Assembly: GCA_030159075.1 (NCBI GenBank)
Contig: BROG01000227.1
Location: 786,001 to 850,000 of the forward strand
Direction: 5' to 3'
DNA: 64,000 nucleotides
Source of the DNA: Atrina japonica
Taxonomy: Eukaryota > Mollusca > Bivalvia > Pterioida > Pinnidae
Every line of letters starts with the position of its first letter. Position 1 is the stretch's first letter. Of this stretch, positions 49,201 to 61,200 are shown in pieces. A program made the position numbers and the translations under genes. Under the pieces are notes generated by a model. It did not search any database. It worked only from the letters and a program-made list of their open reading frames with translations, and was not told where the DNA came from.

Positions 49201-52200
49201 GAGTTTAAGAGACAAAATGTTTTATCAATATATCTCAAGCTTGTTTATAACAAAGTCGTTAGATATCGCTGATATATACAACACCTGCTTAACATCTTCC
49301 AACACATTTGTGTCTTTTACGTACAATAAAAGTTCAACAGGTTTTTTGTTTGTTTGCACGATACAAAAATAGAAGATGATGAAACCCACAAAATCGCTAA
49401 TGTGTATGAGAGTTAACTGTCAGTTCAGGTTCATTGATTAGTACACTTGACTTCTGATCAAACGGTCACAATCATCATGGATGAGCGATTTCTTGTTTTG
49501 ATTGAGACAGTAAGATCTTGGGTCTACATTAGTGATTGGTTTGTAATGATGTAGACATGTTGATAAAGATCTGTTGTTGGTAGTATAGGTCAGTTACAGT
49601 GGTCAAACTTCTGTAGCTGCACCAAAACAACCCTAGAGTAGATGATGTAGCAGTGTTATAAGGGTACAAACTTGTTCTATATCACTTAACATTGTACATA
49701 AGAGAAGAAACCGGAACTACAACATGTATTGCTTCTGTTTCACACTGTGTACAAATGTATCCTGTATGTAATTGTATGCATGCAATGGTGTATTTATATA
49801 TGTACATGTACTTTGTATGCACATTTTTGTTTATATAAAATCACCTGTATTTGTGTATGTGATTAAATCTATATACATATTTGTATGTATGTATATATGT
49901 TTGTGCATCTGTTTGTATTTGTGTATACATGTATATCATTATATGGATGTGTACATGTATTTATGAATGTACATGTTTGTATGTGTGTACTTATTTTTAT
50001 GTATGCATATGATTATATGTGTACATATGTTTGTATGTGTACATTTGTTTGTATACATGTTTGTATGTGTACATGTGTTTGTGTACATGTTTGTATGTGT
50101 ACACTATGTTTGTATTTATATGTACATGAGTTTGTATGTGTGCATGTTTGTATGTGTACATGTATTTGCATAACATGTGTCTACATGTGTTTATATGCAT
50201 ATATCAAATGTGTATAATGTATGTATTTATATGAGTATCATGTATATACTGTACATATGTTTATATAAGTACATCATCATATGTGTATAGAGTTTTTGAA
50301 ATTCAGCAGTCTTGCCAGGAAAACCGGTAAATTTTACAAAAGTCCGTTGAAATCTATCTGATAACTGGTCCAAATGACCAGTAATTATCCATTTCATTTC
50401 AACTATGTATATATACAGACCGGTAAAAAAAATTTCTTTGACCAGTTAAATTCCTTTATTCACTGGTCTGGTTGACCAGTAATTTTTTTTAATTTCAAAA
50501 TGTCTGTGACTGTGTGTATAATGTACCTGTGTTTATATGACTACATGTATATCATATGTGTACATGTGTAATGTACAGAGTAACATATGTGTATGATACA
50601 CAAGTTTGTTTTTGTTTTCTTTGTTACTTTATATCCTGTCAAGAATTTTTCACATAAATGTTCACGAGTATTTGTGAACAGACAACAGATCTAAGCATAT
50701 ATTTAGCTGACAAAATCTAATTAGAAATAATTTCCTTTTGGTACTTTTAAACTGTTGTCATTAACTTCATAAAGTATTAATTAAGCAATTAAAAACTAAT
50801 TAATAACACTGTCAACGTGTAGTCTTCTATCTACAATACATAATCAGGGCTCTTCAATGTCAGATTCTTGGCACTTTACAGTTGAATGGAAGACTTCAAG
50901 ACAACCATTATCAAATTACTGTATCATGGGAGAAAAAGTAATATTTCTCAAAAGATCCCTAGATACAATAAATATATCAGTGTTTGGAAATTACCAAGAT
51001 GTGTGTGTCTATAATAGCTAGATTAAAAATGCAACTCCGAGTAATGCTCATTTATGGGGGAAGTTTAAGAGAACATTTAACAATTTACTGTGATTATGTC
51101 GGAGAGCTGCTGAAGAAAAACAGCTTCTCTGATACAATCCAAAATACAAGTAAATTAAGTAAAATTATCGTAAGCTGTGGGGATAATGGCCTCAATATCA
51201 CATCTCCTGTTGCCCATTACACTGCGCAAGAGGCTTTCATGTGGAACAGTCTTGTGTCATTTTGGAAGGTTTATGGACAAAATGTCAGTAATACTCGTCT
51301 ATTTCATTCTCTACATTAATTTTCTAATCGCTGAAAGCTTTTTAAAGAGGATGCTTCAAGCCAATAAAAGGCGAGTCCACAATAGGATATTGAACGGTAG
51401 ATCAGAGTTAATTAATTTTTATGAGGGACTTTGTCAGTCTGGTTTGAAATTAAATCCTGTTTTGGGAGGATGAAGTAATTGTATTTCCACCATATCCAAA
51501 GGTACATTAATACAGAGATCACTTGTAAATAGTGAAACTGATATTAGTACTATCATAAATATTCCTCATTGTAATTAACTTAATTGTCATTGAAAGTTGA
51601 AAGCAAACTTTTGGTTGGGTTTAATGTTTAACAATACAGTACAAAAAGTAATCCTGCTATATATCACTTTTAAATTAAGCTCTAAGGAAATGAATGACTT
51701 TTTATACCAATAATTTAAATCTTGTATCATTAAAAGCCAGGAATACACATAAATCTGCAACATAATGGATGCAACATATAGGTTTGTTAAAAAAAAAGTC
51801 AGGAAAACCGTACATCATCAGATATTTTTTTGTTTTAAACAAGAGACTCAAGGGGTTAGTGCTGATATCATATTTACCGGGAACAACCAGTCTTAATAAA
51901 GTGAAAGTTATTTTAAAAATTCTATTTCATTTTAATTCTTTAAAAAGAAATGTTTGTGAAACGCAAATGCCTCTTGTCCCAACAAATTTTTGCAATGTCC
52001 TACATTTTTACCCCATCCCATCCCCAGGGGCATGTGATATCAATGAAGTGTGAGCAACCCTTATATGAACTTACAGTCTAAGTTTGGTTGCTGTATCACA
52101 ATTCAAACTTGAAATATTGTACTTTATATGTAAGCGGGATGGTATTACGGACAGACAAACAAACCGACAGACAGACGGACGATCCAAACACCAGATGCCC

Positions 52201-55200
52201 CTTTCAGGTCGGGGTCATAAAAACACTTAAAAACCTTTAGTATTCCTAACTGGAATCCCTAATTTTCCATTAAACTTTATCACTGCATAATACATTGTAT
52301 CTAATCCAGGGGTTTAAAAAATTCATAATTAACTGTTGATATATCTACAGAGAATGACCAGTTATAAAAAAGTGGAAGTTATTTCAAATTATTATCTAAT
52401 CCAGAGTTTGAAAATGTCATGATTTTAATGAAACATTTTCTTCATTCATGTTTATTAGCAAATAATTTTATCAAAATTACACATTCATCTATATAGCCAT
52501 CCCAAATTTCATGATTCAAAGGTCAGAATTTTCTTTTTTTTTTTTTTGCTGAATGTCCAGAAATAAAGAAGAATTTTCAGGAAATATTTTTATATACAGT
52601 GAAACTTGTATATAACGACCTCCTTAAGGACATAAAAAAAACGGTCTTTATAGGGAGGTGGTTTTTATATAGAGGTTGATTTGTACACAACTAGTACTAT
52701 TGGGGATAGAAAGATGTGACCAGGTGGTCTCTATACACATGTGGTCACTAAAGCAGGAATTAATGTATACCATATATTATTGGCATAGCTTAAGGTATTA
52801 ATTTTATAAATAAGTACATTAAATTCAGATATTTTCATTGCTATTTCATGAAAATCTGGGAAAAAATGTAAATTACATTGAAATGATGTAAAAATCAGTT
52901 TTCTTTAGATAAAAGACTTATATGTTTGATAGTGATAGAATATTTGTGAATGATTATCATACTGGAATCATCAAAGAACAAATATGTCATTGCGATTAAC
53001 ACGGAAAATAATAGTGTTTTGCATCTGAAACAGAGATTATTGTTTTGACAAGTAACTGACGACTTTGATGTGCAAGAGTAATCCCCCCTTTGAAATTTGG
53101 TCCTTGAAACCTTATATCTGTACATGGGACATACCTATAGGACTATCATAAAATATGATAATTATAGAACCTTACTGGGCATCAAATTTTGACCTCTTAT
53201 ACAATGGATACCCTTAATCCTGAGCTTGCAGGGATTTCACAAGGCTATTTTGGGGTCTGGTTACAGGACTCATACACAATGTAAAAATAATTCTGTATAT
53301 TTCCCCCTGTTTTTACAGACCCTGGACCCAGATTGCAGGGGGTAGGAAAATCCCCCAGCTTAAAATGGCTCTATATTCGACAATTTTACACAACTACACA
53401 CACCAGCTTTTGCTACATACATTTTTGTTTGTTTAAATAGTTTTACACCACAAAAAAATTATCAGTTATATGGTGATGGCCAATTTTAATGAAAAAAAAA
53501 GAGAAAAAACCTGGTTACTATGTAACGTGAAGCTGCTATCAGGGGAAGAGACCACTGCCCTTGGGCAAATAACCTGGCAAACATAACCTCTATATAAAGA
53601 CCACCTCCCTATGAAGATTGGTTTTGTTGTGTTCATAAGAGGGTCTTTTTATACAAGTTTCACTGTAAACGGATGTGCATTTAGAGACCAGGGCTGCATT
53701 TCATAAAAGGTCGTAAATCCGTAATTGAATCACTAATTGGTAAATTTTCCATACAAACTTCTTACGAAATTTACTGATTAACAAATTACTACCTTTTATG
53801 AAATGTGGCCCTGATGCACAGATGGTATATACTGTATATGCCAAATATGGAACTTACATCATTTACAGTTAGTTCAAAGGTCATCATGACCACTGTTGAA
53901 GATAAATTACAAAAAATTCATTGTCATTAAGTTCCCTGAATTAAGTTTTAATGTTTTCAGCTGAGATGAGCTACAGAAATCCAAAGATGAGATTCAGATC
54001 ATAAAAATGAACATCGTTTACATTGTCATGTTAGACTTGTAGATAAAATAGAAAAAGAGTTTCGTGGCCAGCAATTTGAAATCTGATACGATAAAACTTC
54101 AAAAGAAATGATTGAATAATGATAACTGCACATATGGTAAACACATGATAACGAGGGAATGAATAGAAGTCCTATTGACAATTAACAATGCTAAGGTACA
54201 CAAAAATATCTCAGAACATAGAAACTAAAAAGTAAGTACACTCTCATCATTGTGGGTACAATATACATTGTGATGTTATAAATGGGCCACTGAGGCAAGA
54301 GTCCATTTTAATTTGTTTGAAGTTCTATGAAAACATTAGATATATATTATAACATCTGTGTCCGTCACAGGTAATTACACTCTATCAAATGTCACTAATT
54401 CAATCAGCCCTGATGAAGTGTTTGGTCTGCATCAGGTAAAGTTTAATCTATACTTTCAGGTATAAGTAACGTAATTATCACTGCACTAAAAATAATGACT
54501 CAAATTACAATACACTGTGCACTAGATGTCCCTGGTTCATGTTTGATCTCAATTTCAAAAAAGGTGAATTTCAAAGGAAGAAATAAAATGCAATGGCATA
54601 ATATGAGCAATAAATAAATTAATCAGGTGTTCTGAGAGTAATCCTGAAGCAAAAAAACATCCTGTTACCATGCCAACATTTTTATGTGTTTATTTATATA
54701 TTTTTTATCAATATATGAATCATATCAGTTTAAAAATCTGGAGGATCCAATTTAAAATGCCATTATGGATTTAGAGGCATTTGTATCATTCAGTAAATTT
54801 ATGCATTCACCAAGATCAAGTTTCTAAATTCACTAGCCCAATTTCTGAAGGTTATTCAATGTTGTAATAGCTATAGCATGCCCACGTAGCAACTATGACA
54901 TGCACATGTTATAGGCCTAGTTAATATGTGCGCACATAATATGTATTTGAAGCAAGGGAAAAAAATATATCAAAATGGGTCAGTGTTTTGAAAGGAAATG
55001 GAAATCTCAAACCTGCACTCACTAGAGGTGACCTTCAGACTACTCAGATTCAATCAGTTTTTCAATCATGCAGGGATTCTGAAGATTTTCAAAGGGGGTA
55101 CCATCTGGGATCTATTTTGCCCTACCCTTTGCCCTAGATCCACCTCTGAGCTGAAATGACTGAAAAATACAAACTTTGTAGGGGACCTTAGTACCTACTT

Positions 55201-58200
55201 CCTGTAAAGTTTTGTCAAAATCCATTCAGCCGTTTCCATGAAGAAGTTAAAAATTTAAATAGCTTATGGACAGATGTTGACTGATCGCTATATCTCACTT
55301 GACCCTTTGGTCCAGGTGAGCTAAAATTCTCTTAGGCCATGTCAAATTTTAGTGTTGAAAGGAAGGAAGTGGAAAGGGAGGGGAAGGGAGTGAGGAAAGC
55401 AGAGACAGAGGAGAATAAGATACTTTAGACAGATCTGTATTTTTATAGCAGAAACAGATGTAATGAATGACCTTCAGAATGTATACAAAATGTAAGCCAA
55501 GTTATATAACTGATAGCTTATTACAAGTAACATTTCAAAAACCACAGCAATTAATTACTGTAGAACTACCGGTTTATTGATGTCACCACAAAGAGTTCCC
55601 GTATTATACATGTGCGGTCATGCATGTACAACGAAGAGCTGAAGTGATAACCAATATAACTCGACAATAAGTTGTAAAAGGTAATTGATCATTATTATCA
55701 AAGTCTTTTATGTTTCAGTGTTTCATTGTCGACTTAATTTTGTATGAAGATATCATGATTTTAAAGAGAATTTGAAATGATCTCTTTTCCATGTGACCAA
55801 CGCTCATAAACTCTCCTTGGTATCATAACAAAAATTAAAATGATCAAGAGTGATTGAAAGTAGTAATGCCCTCTCTAATAAAATCTGATTACAGTGGCGA
55901 AACACCATAAAACCTGGTATCAAAGACATCATGAAAAAATACGGAAACTTGAGATGTCAAAATGGCTTTTATACTTGTCAAGTTCAAGGAGTACACTATA
56001 TATGTTGTGCAAGAAAGAGCGACGGTAATATACCAGTACAGACAGACCAATGGTCCCATCATATTCTACAACGAATAAAATAACATTTTATGTGATTAGG
56101 TGTCAAACTTCAATACCTCAAAGTACAGATGAAACAAAATATCAGGAATCAAAATGTTCATTGATTAAATGTTTGTAAAGGCAACAATTAAAATGAAAAG
56201 AAAATGAAGAAAATCAAACAGTAAGTGCAATTACAGGCCATCCACCTTTAGAACAAAATTTTTGTTCAATCTTTTACAATGATGATATGTGACAAATTGA
56301 AAAAAAAAAGAATATTTTCAACAAATTGTACACATTTTATTTGCTGTCAAAAAAGTCCCAAATCTAGAAATGTTATGTAACCAGTCAAAATTCTAATAGA
56401 GAGAAATCTATGAATATTTACACAAACAACTACGTATTATTTACTTAATATATATTCTATCTAGAACTCAAAACATTAAAACATGCTACATATATAACAT
56501 TCACATACTTTAAAAAAAATCAATGAGATAAAAAATTAATTATGCAGTGCCTAAGTTTATTTCGTACAAATCTATATTGATGACAGTAATTATACAAAAA
56601 GTCTGTCTGTATAAATAAAAAAAATGATGTGTTGTATAATAGCTTTTGTCATTGTAGATGAGACAGACTGTCAAATTAATGGGTAGGGGAAAAATTTTTT
56701 TTATCTGCCTTTGAAAAATAATGCATGATTGACTAGTGTTAACACATCTTTCTTCAGTGATATGGAGTTTGCAAGTTTGAAAAGACAACCAACAACTATT
56801 CCCTTCTAAATGAATGTGAACAATTGCAAAACAAAAATGATGTACAGTGCATGTATATACAGTAATACAGATCTCCAATCCATGATGTCAAAAATAGACG
56901 GCCGAATAACATCTCGTAAATACTGACCGGTGGTCAGCAGTTATTTTTTTAAAGAAGATCTGAACATGTCTTCAACAGTTTTAATGGTATTTTACATTTT
57001 GCCAACAATTTTTCACTCAAATGCAGATATCACTGGCTATAGGTGAAGTGTCAAACATTTAAAGCTATGCCAAAGACAGATTGCAATACAGTAACATGTG
57101 ACTTAAGTTTTATAGATCACCTGTATAGCACCAAGACTAGCATCTATAATGCTCATCACTTTCTGTGCACAAGTATTTAGACTAACCAAATAAGTTTTTA
57201 AGTCTAAAGACTGACTTAACTGCAACAATTGTATGAAAATCTATAAATGTAGGAGAGATGCAAGAAATAAAATTAATTGCACCTTATATCCAGAGTCCAC
57301 AATGCTCACCATCTATCCACAAATTATATGATTGAACCCAGACTACCAACACAATCCATGATCCTATACCCTATCATTACAATCCATGATCCTCCACTCT
57401 ATCAACACAATCCATGATTCTCCACCCTATCCACAGAATCCATGATCCTCCACCCTATCCACAGAATCCATGATCCTCCACCCTATCATTACAATCCATG
57501 ATCCTCCATCCTATCAACAGAATCAAAGATACTCTACCATACCAACATATTCCATGATCCTCCACCCTATCAACACAATCCATGATCCTCAACCCTATCA
57601 ACACAATCCATGACCCTCCACCCTATCAACACAATCCATGATCCTCCACCCTATCAACAGAATCAAAGATGCTCTAACATACCAACATATTCCATGATCC
57701 TCCACCCTATCAACACAATCCATGACCTTCCAACCTATTCACAGAATCCATGATCCTCCACCCTATCAACAGAATCAAAGATGCTCTATTATACCAACAT
57801 ATTCCATGATCCTCCACCCTATCAACACAATCAATGACCTTCTACCCTATCAACAGAATCCATGATCCTCCACCCTATCAACACAATCCATGATCCTCCA
57901 CCCTGTCAACACAATCCATGATCCTCCACCCTATCAACAGAATCAAAGATGCTCTACCATACCAACATATTCCATGATCCTACACCCTATCAACACAATC
58001 CATGACCTTCCACCCTATTCACAGAATCCATGATACTCCACCCTATACACAGAATCCATGATCCTCTGTCCTATCAAAAGAATCCATGATCCTCCATCCT
58101 ATCAACAGAATCCATGATCCTTCACCCTATCAACACAATCCATGATCTTCTACCCTATCAACACAATCCATGATCTTCCATCCTATCAACACAATCCATG

Positions 58201-61200
58201 ATCTTCCATCCTATCAACACAATCCATGATCTTCCACCCTATCAACAGAATCCATGATCCTTCACCTATCAACAAAATCCATGATCTTCCACCCTATCAA
58301 CACAATCCATGATCTTCCAACCTATTAACAGAATCCATGATCCTCCACCCTATCAACAGAATCCATGATCCTCCACCCTATCAACACAATCCATGACCTT
58401 CCACCCTATTCACAGAATCCATGATACTCCACCCTATACACAGAATCCATGATCCTCTGTCCTATCAAAAGAATCCATGATCCTCCATCCTATCAACAGA
58501 ATCCATGATCCTTCACCCTATCAACACAATCCATGATCTTCTACCCTATCAACACAATCCATGATCTTCCATCCTATCAACACAATCCATGATCTTCCAT
58601 CCTATCAACACAATCCATGATCTTCCACCCTATCAACAGAATCCATGATCCTTCACCTATCAACAAAATCCATGATCTTCCACCCTATCAACACAATCCA
58701 TGATCTTCCAACCTATTAACAGAATCCATGATCCTCCACCCTATCAACAGAATCCATGATCCTCCACCCTATCAACAGAATCCATGATCTTCCAACCTAT
58801 CAACAGAATCCATGATCCTCCACCCTATCAACAGAATCAAAGATGCTCTACTCTATCAACAAAATCCACGATCCTCTGCCCTATCCACAGAATCCATGAT
58901 CCTCCACCCTATCAACAGAATCCATGATCCTCCACCATATCAACAGAATCAAAGATGCTCTACTCTATCAACAGAATCCATGATCTTCCAACCTATCAAC
59001 AGAATCCATGATCTTCCACCATATCCACAGAATCCATGATCCTCCACCCTATCAAAAGAATCCATGATCCTTCACCCCATCAACAGAATCCATGATCCTT
59101 CACCCCATTAACAGAATCCATGACCCTCCATCCTATTATCAGAATCCATGATCCCCCTGCCCTATCCACCGAGTCCATGATTTCCAACTCTATCCTCAGA
59201 ATCAACCCCAACCCCATCCCCGTCAGCCACCCTATAACACGAGTCAATGATTGAGCCTATCCTTCCCACAGAATTTTTGTTTCCCCATCCTTTCCACAGA
59301 ATCTAAAGTCATGAAATTCAGTATTTATTTTAATCCATTACCATACAAATATTACATATTTTACAATACAAGAAAATACAAATTTAATGACTGTACAAAC
59401 CTGATTTCAGGAGGACATTTTCTGGTTTAAGGTCAGCATGTATAAGATTTTGCTGCTTCAGGAAGCCTAATGTCGTTAGGAGTCGTAGCGCAATTTTCCT
59501 GATGTTTGGTAGTAACTGAAATAGAAAGTATATGCTGAGTTTCATTTGTTCTACTGGTGTTTCACATCACACTCAACAATTTTTCAGTTATATGGTGACA
59601 GCCAGTTTTTAATGGTGGTGGAGAGAACCTGGTTACAATGTGCTCGGGAAAATACATGTACCACTGGTTCTGCAAGTAAACTGGCAAACTTCCCCACAAT
59701 CAGCTTTGGTTCCAGTCAGACTCAAGTCCATGTGTATGCTGAGGCAAAAACAATGATAGCTCTAAAACAAACTACAATATTATCTGTCTATTCTGAACTG
59801 CAGTGCGATCAACAGAAATGTTCGGAACAGACAGAGTTTGGAACATAGAAGATTTTGGGTGGAATAGAATAAGTGTAGATATATGCTTTATTTCACTTTG
59901 TGTATTGTTCTAAGACCCCATATATTTCATAGATCACTATCAATCTGTAACCGACAAAGTGAAAAATGAGATATGATGACAATAAATTCAATTTGATTTC
60001 CATGGCAGTTATATATTTTATGTATTTATATTACAAACATTTTAAGTGGGGACACATACATGTCCTCAAATGACCATGACAGATGAACTTTAAATGGCTA
60101 AAGATTTTGTTTACAAATATCAATCTGAATACAGGGATTCCAATCAAGTAATTATGTGATGGTGGGGACAAGTTTTTTGTTTGGAATTCGGAGTACAGAA
60201 AATTCAAAATACACAATATAACTGTCTATAAAATAATAGCAAAACATGTTGGGACCAGACTATATGATTGGATAAAAGTGAATATCGGAATACTCAAGAT
60301 ACAGAATACAGTAAAACCTGCATAAAACGAATTTCAAGGGATATTTTTCATTTCATTATAAGGACAGTTTGTTACAGTTATAGCGGATCAGGCTGAATGG
60401 TTACAATGCAATTCATTAAGAACAAAAATCACTATAAATTATGTCTAAACAGGAATTTTCCTAGGAAGAAAAAAGAAAGGATCTTTCATATGAAGTAAAA
60501 AGAAAAACACACGTTTTGTTACTTTTAAATGACACAACTGATTTAATCAGAGATTAGGCCTACTTATGCCTGGCGAAAAAGTCAACAATTGACTTTTGTT
60601 TTAATGATATTGATCACTTCTTTATAATACTATAAAAGATGTTGGTTGGGATGTCAAGGGATATAAAAATTGGTTTGTTATAGGCAAAAATTCATTATAT
60701 AAAATTCATTATAATATTGTTTTTCAACTAAGAATATATAGAGGTGCAGTCAGGGATTATCTATTGATTCGTTATGTGCATGAATTCGTACAAACTGAGT
60801 TTGTTATATTCAAGTTTTACTGTAGATAGATTGTACTGTAACATTATCAGTTTAAAATCAGTTTAATTTCCATTTAAAAGAATCATCATCATCCAGAAAA
60901 CCTTGAAATGACATTTATGTCTGGTCTCTTTTTAAGAAATTACTATATTTTGCTGATTGAAGTTAACTGATGAATAAATAACCCAACCTATTATTCATTA
61001 TTTAGCAAATTTCCATCAATTTTGTTGTGTCTGGCTCTGGTAATTATTATAAAGTCAATTATAGTTCTATCTCGCACAGTGTACATAGAGTAAACAAGAT
61101 TTTACAGTTAAAATTGTACAAATTCTCTAAACTATGAAAATGACAATCCAGTTTGAAAAATCACAAACAGTGAAATCAGTCTTGTGAGACAACTCTTATT

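Larger units (their letters stand above)
46958..59400. other. 12.4-kb kinase intron between exons c and d
   Basis: The largest intron. It holds CAGT-ended MITEs, SINE fragments, a GT-rich tract, a 20-bp and a 28-bp array and dispersed repeat fragments. I see no coding exon, and exons c and d already join in phase. Confidence 0.6.

Noticed and set aside
49772..50217. Open frames on both strands with membrane-protein-like composition
   Set aside because: They arise from a GT/TA-rich degenerate tract; both strands being open is a composition effect.
50984..51473. Two overlapping open frames of about 100 codons in the large kinase intron
   Set aside because: There are no recognisable motifs and no splice signals in phase with the kinase exons, which already join without them.
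58812..59039. A 75-codon Pro/Tyr/Gln/Asn-repeat open frame
   Set aside because: It is the 28-bp minisatellite; frames break wherever a unit differs in length.
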